DNA of 35,512 bases from contig CAKUTI010000019.1 of the NCBI GenBank assembly GCA_934691925.1, positions 1 through 35,512 on the forward strand, given 5' to 3'. Each line of letters starts with the position of its first letter. The stretch's first letter is position 1. The notes below the pieces were generated by a model, which saw only the letters and a list, made by a program, of their open reading frames with translations, was not told where the DNA came from and did no database searches. The stretch is from an uncultured Treponema sp. Its GTDB lineage: Bacteria; Spirochaetota; Spirochaetia; Treponematales; Treponemataceae. Position numbers and translations under genes: made by a program. Positions 1-7,997 of this stretch are shown piece by piece.

Positions 1-577
1 TCTTTGAAAGATATTCCTCAAGCTGCTTCTTATTGAATTTATTGAATCCTTCAACAACAGGAACGTCTCCCGGCTCGACAGCTTTAATTTCCAAAGTCTC
101 AGGAATTTTTGAGTCTGTAAGGCGGCTGTCAACAGGATTTATAAGATAATGCTGAATTTTCTGAATCTCGTCCGCACTTGCCTTTCCAGACAAAATGACC
201 ATTTTCGCACAGCGGACAAGCGGAGGCAAATTTCCGACTTTCGCAGAATCCTTCAAAGACTCGCGCAAAAGCGAAAGGCACTGCTGTGCTGAATCCGCGC
301 GCTGGTCGTACTGTCCCGGAAGATATTCCCAGACAATCACAGTCTCGTCGTCGGCTGTCTTGACTTCCTCAAAAGAAACGCTGTCGCTTTGCGGCTCGGA
401 AAAAATGCGCTGAGCGGCAGCCTTGAAAACGTCCTCAGAAACGTTCTCGATGTCGTAGCGGTTAAAATAACGCACTCCTTTTACGGAAGAAATGCCCAAA
501 AATCCATTGATTTCAGATAAGATGCTCTGCGCTTCGCTCTGGAAGCCAGGTTTGCGTTCAACATAAATACGAAACAT
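1..577 (-). CDS. purL: Phosphoribosylformylglycinamidine synthase, N-terminal part (cut by window edge)
   Basis: FGAM synthase carries out the ATP- and glutamine-dependent amidation of FGAR to FGAM in de novo purine synthesis, in the cytoplasm. Only the first 192 codons are present; the gene runs off the left edge. Translation from the ATG at 577-575 begins MFRIYVERKPGF and contains DQRADSAQQC (about residues 91-100), VRCAKMVILSG (121-131) and HYLINPVDSR (143-152). These are typical of the N-terminal PurS-like region of the large single-chain PurL found in Clostridia, Bacteroidetes and spirochaetes. The start lies in a purine-rich but weak ribosome-binding context. It is divergent from the chemoreceptor gene, separated by about 140 bp. 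The catalytic and glutaminase domains lie outside the window, so their integrity cannot be judged. Confidence 0.9.
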   Translation of the reverse strand, partial: MFRIYVERKPGFQSEAQSILSEINGFLGISSVKGVRYFNRYDIENVSEDVFKAAAQRIFSEPQSDSVSFEEVKTADDETVIVWEYLPGQYDQRADSAQQCLSLLRESLKDSAKVGNLPPLVRCAKMVILSGKASADEIQKIQHYLINPVDSRLTDSKIPETLEIKAVEPGDVPVVEGFNKFNKKQLEEYLSK

Positions 578-646
578 TGTTCTATCTTAATGAGAAAACG
601 AGATTTAGGAAATAGAAGAAAAATCGCTTCAATATCGCAAAAAATA

Positions 647-675
647 TTCAGAATTTAAGGATTTTGTTTTATAAT
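647..675 (+). promoter_or_regulatory. Sigma70-type promoter of the chemoreceptor gene
   Basis: TTCAGA at 647-652, a 17-base spacer and a perfect TATAAT at 670-675. Predicted transcription would begin near 682, so an upstream in-frame ATG at 681 could not serve as the start and the ATG at 717 is favoured. Confidence 0.6.
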
Positions 676-716
676 CGGAAATGCTTTGCTTTTGCGAAGT
701 TTTCATTGGAGCTTTT

Positions 717-3170
717 ATGAAACGAAACACTGTGGCTTTTTTGACTCGTTCTATTGTTGATCCGACTGGCACTAGCATGTGGCGGGGAATTGTGGAAACC
801 TGCAAGAAAAACAGCACGCCGGTCGTGACTTTTAGAGGACCAGTCTTTAATAAAGGCGCAGGCACTGTTGTCTACTATCTTATAAAAGATGATGTCTTTA
901 GCGGCGTTATAAGCTGGGCTTCCTCGGAAGTTACAGACGGAATGATTGATTTTTACGACAAATTCAAAAGAACACAGCTTGTCTGCCTTACATTCAGGGT
1001 TCCGGGAAAGCCAGTCCTGTTTGCCGACTGCCGCACTGGAATGATTGAGCTGATGAACCATCTGATTGAAGTTCACGGTCTTAGAAAAATCGCATTTATC
1101 CGCGGCCCTGCGAACCACACTTACGCGAAAGAGCGTTTCGAGGCCTATCTTGAGGCTTTGAGAATCCATAATATTCCGATTAACGAGGATTTGATTTCTG
1201 AGCCGGGCGGCTGGGATTTGGCTTCCGGTCAGAAAGGAGTCAAGTCTTTTTTTGACCGAGGTCTGAGATTCGGCAAGAATTTTGACATTCAGGCGATTGT
1301 CTGCGTCGGAGACAACGTTGCAATCGGCGCGCAGGAATTTGTGATAAACAAAGGTCTTTCTGTTCCTGATGATGTCGTTGTCTGCGGTTTCAACGGCACT
1401 GAGGAGGCGGCTTTTTGCAACCCGCCTGTCACGACTGTGGAGATGCCGTTTTTGGGACTCGGTGAGAAAGCCGTTGAACTGCTTGTTGACAAGCTCCACG
1501 GAAAAGACGTTCCGATGGAATTTCGCTATAAGACGCGGCTTAGGCTTGGCGAGTCATGCGGCTGCCAGTCTGAGTATGTGAAGCTTGCGGCTTCTTCCGA
1601 TGAGAGCGGGCGAAAAATAGAAGAGAAAAAATCTTTCTTCAAGAAAAACGAGAATTCAAACCGGCATGCGAATTCCGAAGTTCTGGCGGCTCTTGACGAC
1701 GAGGTCTTAGTCCAGAGAATTTCAGACGAGATTCTTGAAAGCATTTTGGGCTGTCGTGGAGTCAATGAAAAAATTGAGGAATTTTTCAGATTGAACATAA
1801 ATCCGCTTTTAAAAAGCTACGCAAAGTCGATTTTTGCCCAGAGCGCGCAAAATGCGAAATTTGTGAGCGATTTTAAGAAAAAACTCAACGAATTCCTGAA
1901 TTTTTCAGACGACTTTTCATTCTGGCAGCATTTCATTTCGATTTTGAACCACGAGACCGAAAAATCTGTTTGCGGCTCGAGTTATGAGAAAATCGCGGAG
2001 AATCTTCTTCAGCAGGCCCGCGTTCTCGTCCATGAGTACGATGTCCGCGGACTAAAGCAGAAAGCACTTATTTCTTCCCGTTTCGAGGCTGATTTAAGGG
2101 CGGTGAGCGCGCAGCTTCTTGCTTGCTACGATGTCTCAAGCCTTATGGACATTTTGCAGGGAAGCCTTAAGAAACTGAAAATTCCGGGTGTTTTTGTCGC
2201 TTTGTATGAAAACTGCAGTTTTTCGCTTGAAAATCCTGAAACTCCGAAAAAAAGCCGTCTCGTAATGGCGGTGAGAAACGGTGAAAGAATTCGTCTGCCG
2301 AAAGAAGGCATTGAATTCGATACAAAAGACATTATTCCTGACCAGTATCTTCCGTCGGATTCATTCTATTCGCTTGTTCTGGAGTCGCTTCATTTTCAGA
2401 ATACGCTTCTAGGCTACATTGTTTTTCAGGAAGGTCCTAATGTCGGCGCACCTTACGCGACTTTGCGCGACCAGCTTTCAAGCTCGCTTTACGGCGCAAT
2501 CTTGATGAAGGACAGAAGCCGCCAGAAAGAGGCGATTGAGGCGGCAATGCACACGATGACCGACAAGACGAACGTTGTCTCGGAAACTTCAAAGCAGATT
2601 TCTGACAATATCGGGAAAATTTCTTCTTCAATGGAAAATTTCACGGCGAGCGTGAAAAATATTTCTGGAAATGTTCAGAACGTTGCGGCCACGGTAAAAT
2701 CAACAAGCGAGATGATGGGAGACGCTGAAATTTCGGTTGATGTTCTCGTTGACAGCACGAAAAAAATCATCGACGCGGTGAATATGATTTCAGATATCGC
2801 CGAGACAACAAACGTGCTTGCATTAAACGCTTCGATTGAGGCAAGCCACGCGGGCGAGGCTGGAAAAGGATTCAGCGTTGTTGCAAAGGAGGTAAAAGCT
2901 CTTGCGGCGCAGACCGTCGATGCGACAGGAAGAATTCAGGAGCTTGTCGCAAAGAATTCCTCAAATGCGGCTGAGACTCAAAAAATAATCAAGAAAACCG
3001 AGGACTCGATGAAGAAAATCGCGGAGCTTTCCGAGCAGATAAGAGATTCTGTTTCGGAGCAAGTTCACACTTCTTCGGAGATTTCGCTTAAGCTTTCGGA
3101 CGCGAATTCCGGGGCGGCGGGCATTTCTGACGCGATTACGGAAATTGCGAAGCTCGGCGACAAAATATAG
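717..3170 (+). CDS. Soluble chemoreceptor with LacI-type sugar-binding sensor domain
   Basis: Predicted cytoplasmic methyl-accepting chemotaxis protein (817 aa). Residues about 1-285 match the periplasmic-binding-protein-like ligand domain of LacI-family regulators ([12 protein letters not shown] start, [35 protein letters not shown]), but there is no DNA-binding helix-turn-helix in front of it. A middle region (about 300-600) is helical and then GAF-like in character. Residues about 600-817 form the MCP signalling helices with the conserved tip [20 protein letters not shown]. No signal peptide or membrane segment is visible, so it probably reads an intracellular sugar or metabolite and acts on CheA/CheW. 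ATG 717 is chosen because GGAG at 708-711 precedes it and the predicted promoter ends just upstream. It stands alone, followed by his genes. The ligand is unknown; the GAF assignment is tentative. Confidence 0.8.
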   Translation: MKRNTVAFLTRSIVDPTGTSMWRGIVETCKKNSTPVVTFRGPVFNKGAGTVVYYLIKDDVFSGVISWASSEVTDGMIDFYDKFKRTQLVCLTFRVPGKPVLFADCRTGMIELMNHLIEVHGLRKIAFIRGPANHTYAKERFEAYLEALRIHNIPINEDLISEPGGWDLASGQKGVKSFFDRGLRFGKNFDIQAIVCVGDNVAIGAQEFVINKGLSVPDDVVVCGFNGTEEAAFCNPPVTTVEMPFLGLGEKAVELLVDKLHGKDVPMEFRYKTRLRLGESCGCQSEYVKLAASSDESGRKIEEKKSFFKKNENSNRHANSEVLAALDDEVLVQRISDEILESILGCRGVNEKIEEFFRLNINPLLKSYAKSIFAQSAQNAKFVSDFKKKLNEFLNFSDDFSFWQHFISILNHETEKSVCGSSYEKIAENLLQQARVLVHEYDVRGLKQKALISSRFEADLRAVSAQLLACYDVSSLMDILQGSLKKLKIPGVFVALYENCSFSLENPETPKKSRLVMAVRNGERIRLPKEGIEFDTKDIIPDQYLPSDSFYSLVLESLHFQNTLLGYIVFQEGPNVGAPYATLRDQLSSSLYGAILMKDRSRQKEAIEAAMHTMTDKTNVVSETSKQISDNIGKISSSMENFTASVKNISGNVQNVAATVKSTSEMMGDAEISVDVLVDSTKKIIDAVNMISDIAETTNVLALNASIEASHAGEAGKGFSVVAKEVKALAAQTVDATGRIQELVAKNSSNAAETQKIIKKTEDSMKKIAELSEQIRDSVSEQVHTSSEISLKLSDANSGAAGISDAITEIAKLGDKI

Positions 3171-3256
3171 AAAAATCGCTAAAATAAGAAAATCAATGCC
3201 GTTTCGAAAATGTCAGAAAAAGTCGCGGCGGCAGATTTGAAAAATTGGAGTAAAAA

Positions 3257-4129
3257 ATGGAAAAGTTGCGTGTGCTGCTGGCGAAGGGCAGAATTTACGA
3301 ATCGGTTTATGAATTGCTTAACGACGTTGGAATTTCGATTCATCTTCCCGACAGAACATATTTTCCGACAACAAATCAGGAAGACTTGTTTTTTCAGGTT
3401 GTAAAGCCGCAGATTACGAGCGCGCTTCTTGCTTCCGGAAAGGCTGATGTCGGTTTTTCAGGAAAGGACTGGGTTTACGAGAACGGAGTCGAGGACAAGA
3501 TCGAAGAGATTATGGACTTGGGCTTTGACCCGGTAAGAATTGTTGCCGCAGTTCCGGACACTGTTGACTATGATGCTCTTATCAAAAAGCCTGTGACGAT
3601 TGCGACCGAATATCAGAATCTTTCAAGAAAATGGGTTTCTGACAAGAAGATTGACGGAACAATTTTCCGCACTTGGGGAACTTCCGAGGGCTTTGTTCAG
3701 GACAACGAGGATTCTCTCGCCCAGATTTTGATTGACAACACATCAACTGGCTCTTCTTTGCGAGCGAACAATCTTAAAATTGTTGACACTTTGATGACTT
3801 CTTCAACAAGAATGTACGCTTCAAAAGAGGCTTTGAAAGACCCGTTCAAGAAGCAGAAAATCATGGAGCTGAAAATGCTCTTCGAATCGGTTTTGAACGC
3901 AAGAAGCCGCGTCATGCTTGAAATGAACGTTTCACGCGATAATTTCGACGACTTGATGAAGATTCTTCCGTCTATGAAAAGCCCGACAGTCTCGCCTCTT
4001 TTCGGAGACGGCGGGTTTGCTGTAAAAATCGCGGTAAAGAAAAGCGAGGTGCCGACTTTGCTTCCAAAACTGCAGCAGCACGGCGCGACAGACATTCTCG
4101 AGTACGCTTTGAGAAAGGTTATGATGTAA
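3257..4129 (+). CDS. hisG: ATP phosphoribosyltransferase, long form
   Basis: Catalyses the first step of histidine synthesis, joining ATP and PRPP to give phosphoribosyl-ATP. The 290-residue length and the C-terminal part (about 215-290, ending GATDILEYALRKVMM) indicate the long, homohexameric form with an ACT-like regulatory domain that binds histidine, so HisZ is not needed. The N-terminus LRVLLAKGRIYE and the PRPP-binding segment IDNTSTGSSLRANNLKIVDT are recognisable. GGAG lies 6 bases before the ATG. hisB follows after 47 bp in the same direction, so a small hisGB operon is likely; hisD lies about 14 kb away and the remaining his genes are outside the window. Confidence 0.95.
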   Translation: MEKLRVLLAKGRIYESVYELLNDVGISIHLPDRTYFPTTNQEDLFFQVVKPQITSALLASGKADVGFSGKDWVYENGVEDKIEEIMDLGFDPVRIVAAVPDTVDYDALIKKPVTIATEYQNLSRKWVSDKKIDGTIFRTWGTSEGFVQDNEDSLAQILIDNTSTGSSLRANNLKIVDTLMTSSTRMYASKEALKDPFKKQKIMELKMLFESVLNARSRVMLEMNVSRDNFDDLMKILPSMKSPTVSPLFGDGGFAVKIAVKKSEVPTLLPKLQQHGATDILEYALRKVMM

Positions 4130-4176
4130 AAATTGCGTGCAATGCTCGGATTTTTTTCAAATTTTAAGGAAATTTT

Positions 4177-4791
4177 ATGCGGACAGCGAAAATTGAACGT
4201 ATAACAGGCGAAACCCAGATTTCGCTTGAGCTGAATCTTGACGGAACTGGAAAATGCAATGTTGAAAATCCGATCGGATTTTTTGACCATATGCTTAAAT
4301 CTTTTTGCAAGCACGGGCTTTTCGACTTGTCTGGCTCTATAAAAGGCGACTTGGACGTTGACCAGCATCATACAATCGAAGACACTGGAATTGTTCTTGG
4401 AATGTGCTTTGCGAAGGCTTTGGGCAACTGCGCTGGAATTTACAGAAGCGGCTCGTTTTTGTATCCGATGGACGAGGCTCTTTTGCGTGCTGCTGTTGAC
4501 TTTGGCGGCCGGCCTTTTCTCGTTTGCGACGCGAAACTCACTGGGATTCCGCTCGTGAGCGTTCAGAACGGCAGACAGGGAACTTTTCAGACGGACTGCT
4601 TCGAGGATTTCTGGAACGGGTTTGTGCAGGCTGCGAAATGCAATCTTCATCTGGATACAATACGCGGGCGAAGCGACCATCACAAAATGGAAGGCTTGTT
4701 CAAGGCGGCGGCTCGCGCAATCCGCTCGGCAGTGGAGATTGACCCGAGAAGAAACGGCGAGATTCCAAGCACAAAAGGGCTGATTGTTTAA
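4177..4791 (+). CDS. hisB: Imidazoleglycerol-phosphate dehydratase
   Basis: Dehydrates imidazole glycerol phosphate to imidazole acetol phosphate in histidine synthesis. This is the monofunctional dehydratase (204 aa) without the phosphatase domain of enteric HisB. Metal-binding motifs of the family are intact: FFDHML near residue 36, DVDQHHTIEDTGI near 64-76, and RSDHHKMEGLFKAAARA near the C-terminus; the usual DEAL segment is present as MDEALLRAAVDFGGRPF. AAGGA precedes the ATG by 6 bases. It follows hisG closely and is probably co-transcribed. Confidence 0.95.
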   Translation: MRTAKIERITGETQISLELNLDGTGKCNVENPIGFFDHMLKSFCKHGLFDLSGSIKGDLDVDQHHTIEDTGIVLGMCFAKALGNCAGIYRSGSFLYPMDEALLRAAVDFGGRPFLVCDAKLTGIPLVSVQNGRQGTFQTDCFEDFWNGFVQAAKCNLHLDTIRGRSDHHKMEGLFKAAARAIRSAVEIDPRRNGEIPSTKGLIV

Positions 4792-4955
4792 AATAAGCTG
4801 GCGTGTCAGAGATCCTGCGTGCAAAGACATGCTGGGAAAATCACGAAAAGTAGAAAAATTTTATAAAACTTTGTCTGAAATATCGGCGAAGTTTTTATTC
4901 ATTGAGTTTGCGAAAGTTTACGAAGTTTGCGTTGCGAACTTTCTATATATCTGCC

Positions 4956-4983
4956 GCATATTCATATTTCGTTTTGAATATGC
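4956..4983. promoter_or_regulatory. Perfect 9-bp dyad upstream of the Lrp/AsnC regulator
   Basis: GCATATTCA (4956-4964) and TGAATATGC (4975-4983) form perfect inverted arms around a 10-base spacer, ending about 50 bases before the regulator start. Placement suggests an autoregulatory operator, since Lrp-type proteins often control their own gene; a weak hairpin is the alternative. The rest of the 4792-5035 gap holds a shorter GAAAGTT/AACTTTC inverted repeat (around 4913-4943) and no gene. Confidence 0.35.
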
Positions 4984-5035
4984 TTGAAAATCAAAAACGG
5001 AAAACTTTCCTAATTGATTTTTACAGGAGAAAAAA

Positions 5036-5530
5036 ATGGACGGAAAAGAAGAGATTCTTGATTTGCTTAGAGAAAATGCGCGAATTTCTGTTGACGACAT
5101 TTCCGCGATGACAAAAAAATCACCGGCGGAAGTCAAGGCGATTATCAAAGAGCTTGAAAACGAGGGCGTTATCTTGAAGTACGCCGCCATTGTGAATCCT
5201 GAAAAAGACGAGTCTGCGAAAGACAAGGTTATGGCTGAAATTGAAGTTCAGTGCCAGCCTGAGCGCGAGCATGGTTTTGATGGAATTGCGGAGCGGCTCT
5301 ACAGATTTCCGCAGGTAAAGTCGCTTTATCTTATGAGCGGCGGCTACGATTTAAAAGTTATGATTGAGGGCGACAATTTGCGTGAAGTTGCTTCGTTTGT
5401 CGCGCAGAAACTTTCGACAATTTCCGGCGTGCGCGCCACAAAAACGACTTTTGTCCTAAAAAAATATAAGGAAAACGATGTTCTTTACGTTGAGAACGAG
5501 TTGGACAGGCGCGAAGGCGTTATGGCGTGA
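5036..5530 (+). CDS. Lrp/AsnC-family transcriptional regulator
   Basis: A 164-aa regulator with an N-terminal winged helix-turn-helix (EEILDLLRENARISVDDISAM, then VKAIIKELENEGVILKYAAIVNP) and a C-terminal RAM/ACT-like effector domain (LYLMSGGYDLKVMIEGDNLREVASFV). AGGAG lies upstream of the ATG. The gene immediately downstream encodes a class I aminotransferase, the same pairing as Bacillus subtilis alaR-alaT, so control of that gene by an amino acid such as alanine is a reasonable inference. A dyad upstream could be its own operator. Family assignment is firm; the ligand is not. Confidence 0.9.
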   Translation: MDGKEEILDLLRENARISVDDISAMTKKSPAEVKAIIKELENEGVILKYAAIVNPEKDESAKDKVMAEIEVQCQPEREHGFDGIAERLYRFPQVKSLYLMSGGYDLKVMIEGDNLREVASFVAQKLSTISGVRATKTTFVLKKYKENDVLYVENELDRREGVMA

Positions 5531-5597
5531 TTGCTTCGCAATAAAAATGCGGAAAAAGCGCGAAACGTAAAGCTCTGAAAAATTCAAGGATTTAAAA

Positions 5598-6767
5598 ATG
5601 AACACAAGAGAAGATAGACTTTCCCGGTCGATGCAGCAGATTCCGCCGTCGGGAATCAGAAAATTTTTTGAGATGCTTATCGGGCATGATGATGTTATTT
5701 CGCTTTCGGTCGGCGAGCCGGACTTTCCGACTCCGTGGGCAATCCGCGAGGAGGCGTTTTATCATCTTGAAAAAGGGCACACGTCTTACACTTCAAACTG
5801 GGGCTTGATTGAGCTGCGCGAGGAAATCTCGAAATACATGGAACGCTACGGAATGTACTACAATCCGAAAGACGAGATTTTGGTCACAGTCGGCGCAAGC
5901 GAGGGCGTTGACGCTGTTTTGCGCGCTGTCTTGAATCCGGGCGACGAGATTCTTGTCTGCCAGCCTTGCTACGTGAATTATACTCCGCTAGCCCAGCTTT
6001 GCGACGCGAAAATTGTTCCAATCGACACGAGCGTGAACGGCTACTATCCGACAGCCGAGCAGATAAGAAATGCGATTACTCCAAAAACAAAGGCGATAAT
6101 GATTTGCACTCCGAACAACCCGACAGGAACGATGATTCCGGCGGACGAGCTTGAAAAAATCGCAAAGGTCGTTGTGGAGAACCAGATTTGGTGCATTTCA
6201 GACGAGATTTACTGCGAGCTTACATATGACGGTGAGAAGCACGTCTCAATCGGCTCTTTTCCTAAAATGAAAGACTATGCGATAATTCTGAACGGATTCT
6301 CAAAGTCTTTTGCGATGACGGGCTGGAGAATCGGATATATCGCGGCTCCGGCGGAGATTTTGAAACAGATTGTGAAGCTGCACGGCTACAACACGATTTG
6401 CGCTCCGATTTTCAGCCAGTACGCGGCGTGCGAGGGGCTGAAGAACGGCTGGAAAGATGTCGAGAAAATGCGCGTGAGCTATCAGCAGAGAAGAAATTTA
6501 ATGCAGAAAGGCTTCAATGATATGGGGCTTCCAGTTCCTGAGCCGAAAGGCGCGTTCTATATGTTCCCTGACATTTCTTCGACAGGCCTTACATCTGAGG
6601 AATTTGCAACGCAGCTCTTCCAGAAACACAGCGTGGCTGTTGTTCCGGGAAGCGTTTTCGGCTTGGGCGGCGAGGGGCACATCCGCTGCTGCTACGCGAC
6701 TGCGATTGATAAAATCAAGATTGCGATGGATAGAATCGCGGAATTTGTCGGAGAACTGAAAAAATAA
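5598..6767 (+). CDS. PLP-dependent class I/II aminotransferase (AlaT/PatA-like)
   Basis: Fold-type I aminotransferase (389 aa) moving an amino group between an amino acid and a 2-oxo acid. Visible family marks: SVGEPDFPTP near the N-terminus, TVGASEGVDAVLRA at the cofactor phosphate site, CTPNNPTGTM, SDEIYCELTYDG, and NGFSKSFAMTGWRIGY, whose lysine in SKS binds PLP. The C-terminal arginine region appears as GEGHIRCCYA. AAGGA lies before the ATG. The pairing with the Lrp-type regulator suggests alanine aminotransferase, but aspartate or aromatic substrates cannot be excluded from sequence alone. A strong terminator follows. Confidence 0.9.
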   Translation: MNTREDRLSRSMQQIPPSGIRKFFEMLIGHDDVISLSVGEPDFPTPWAIREEAFYHLEKGHTSYTSNWGLIELREEISKYMERYGMYYNPKDEILVTVGASEGVDAVLRAVLNPGDEILVCQPCYVNYTPLAQLCDAKIVPIDTSVNGYYPTAEQIRNAITPKTKAIMICTPNNPTGTMIPADELEKIAKVVVENQIWCISDEIYCELTYDGEKHVSIGSFPKMKDYAIILNGFSKSFAMTGWRIGYIAAPAEILKQIVKLHGYNTICAPIFSQYAACEGLKNGWKDVEKMRVSYQQRRNLMQKGFNDMGLPVPEPKGAFYMFPDISSTGLTSEEFATQLFQKHSVAVVPGSVFGLGGEGHIRCCYATAIDKIKIAMDRIAEFVGELKK

Positions 6768-6810
6768 ATTTGCGGAATTTTGATTATTTTTATTCTGACT
6801 TTTAATCGAA

Positions 6811-6859
6811 AATTGCCGTTTTAAGCGAGTTTTGTCTTGCTTGGACGGCAGTTTTTTTT
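6811..6859 (+). terminator. Intrinsic terminator after the aminotransferase
   Basis: Inverted arms TTGCCGT and ACGGCA with an inner AAGC/GCTT pair around a short loop, followed by eight T at 6852-6859. It closes the alaR-alaT unit. It faces the end of the minus-strand binding-protein gene and could also act on that transcript. The remainder of the 6768-7017 gap is T-rich with no credible gene. Confidence 0.75.
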
Positions 6860-7017
6860 AACTATTTTAGTCCGATTCTCCGAATGTTTCATATTATGCT
6901 TTAGCGGCTTTTTTATTTATCATTTCTTTTCTATTTTTTTGCTTGTGTTGGCGACATTTTTTGTTCTGCGTTTTATTGTTTCTTTTTGTTGCATTCGTCG
7001 CCCGCACTACGGAAAAT

Positions 7018-7806
7018 TTATTTTCTGACGATTATGACCTGTCTGCTTGTAAAATACGGCTCGGAAAAATCCATTTGAAGTTTACGCTCTTCGTTTATGG
7101 TCAGGCCGGCGCATATAAAGTCGATGCTTCCTGCGTTCAGAGCGTCCAAAAGGCTCACGAACGAGACATCAAAAACGTGCAGGTTTCTTCTTGACTTGTC
7201 GGCAATCAGTTCTGCAAAAGAAACGTCAAAGCCGATGACTTTTGTTCCTTCCGTGTATTCAAACGGCGGAAAAGCCGCGTTTGTTCCCATTTTCAAGGTT
7301 TTTGCGTATTTTGCGCCCGAACTCTGCGGAATTTTTATGTTTCCGTCCGCCGGAAAAAACGCTTCCTCAAGTTTTTCAATCGAGCCGTCGTTTTTTAGGA
7401 TTCTGATTGCACGGTTTATTGCCTGCAAAAGCTCCGTGTTTCCTTTCTTGACCGCGACCGCGTATTCTTCAAAAGGAAGATTCAAGTCGATAATCTTCAA
7501 GTCACTGTTGTCTTTCGCGAGAGTCCGTGCTGGAAATTCATCAAGAATCACCGCGTCGAGTTCTTTGTTTTTTAGCGCGAGGCAGGCTTCGTAGCCGTCT
7601 CTGAAAGGTTTCGCTTTTGCGGATTCAAGATTCTCGTGCAGAAAAGCCTCGCCCGTTGTTCCAGCCTGGCATCCGACCGTAATATTCTCCAAGTCTGAAA
7701 TTTTTGTGATTTCAACTTTTTCTCCGCAACCGAGAATCAAAACTGAAAGCGAGACAGCAAAAAAAGCCAAAAAGATTTTGTTCAGGAATTTTGTCGCGTT
7801 TTTCAT
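7018..7806 (-). CDS. Family 3 amino-acid-binding lipoprotein with circularly permuted halves
   Basis: Predicted ABC-transporter solute-binding lipoprotein (262 aa). A signal peptide ends at lipobox LILGC (Cys27). The order of the SBP_bac_3 fold is reversed. Residues about 36-151 read like the usual second half (ISDLENITVGCQAGTTGE, LKNKELDAVILDEFPA, EYAVAVKKGN, DGSIEKLEEAFF). Residues about 170-262 read like the usual first half (LKMGTNAAFPPFEY, VIGFDVSFAELIA, GLTINEERKLQMDFSEPYFTSRQV) and stop just where the second half would normally follow. Ligand contacts known from amino-acid-binding relatives (Arg in EERK, Asp in ILDE, the GTTGE turn) are all kept, so it should still bind. No permease or ATPase gene is adjacent. 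Only a weak ribosome-binding site precedes the ATG. Confidence 0.85.
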   Translation of the reverse strand: MKNATKFLNKIFLAFFAVSLSVLILGCGEKVEITKISDLENITVGCQAGTTGEAFLHENLESAKAKPFRDGYEACLALKNKELDAVILDEFPARTLAKDNSDLKIIDLNLPFEEYAVAVKKGNTELLQAINRAIRILKNDGSIEKLEEAFFPADGNIKIPQSSGAKYAKTLKMGTNAAFPPFEYTEGTKVIGFDVSFAELIADKSRRNLHVFDVSFVSLLDALNAGSIDFICAGLTINEERKLQMDFSEPYFTSRQVIIVRK

Positions 7807-7961
7807 CTTAATCTAAAAATTAAACAGTCCGTTTGGTTAAGATAATTTTAATATTATTGAATTCCTGAAAAAAGACAATAGAGCGGATTCCGCTTTTTTG
7901 GCAAATCTGTTTTCATTTGACATTTTCGTTTTTGTCCGAATCCGTTTTTGCGTGCTTGCAT

Positions 7962-7990
7962 TTTACATTTTTTGAATTTTTGCCGATAAT
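7962..7990 (+). promoter_or_regulatory. Promoter placing the TPR gene start at or near the transcript 5' end
   Basis: TTTACA (7962-7967), 17-base spacer, GATAAT (7985-7990). Transcription would begin around 7997, essentially at the ATG at 7998, implying a leaderless or nearly leaderless mRNA. This agrees with the absence of a good ribosome-binding site. Confidence 0.5.
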
Positions 7991-7997
7991 TAAAGAT

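Noticed and set aside
3697..4830. Long open frame of 377 codons on the minus strand across hisG and hisB
   Set aside because: It is antisense to two well-recognised enzymes, has no family resemblance and no ribosome-binding site; it reflects codon bias of the real genes.
6837..7194. Small plus-strand frames after the aminotransferase
   Set aside because: They overlap the terminator and the 3' end of the minus-strand lipoprotein gene and are Phe-rich by composition only.
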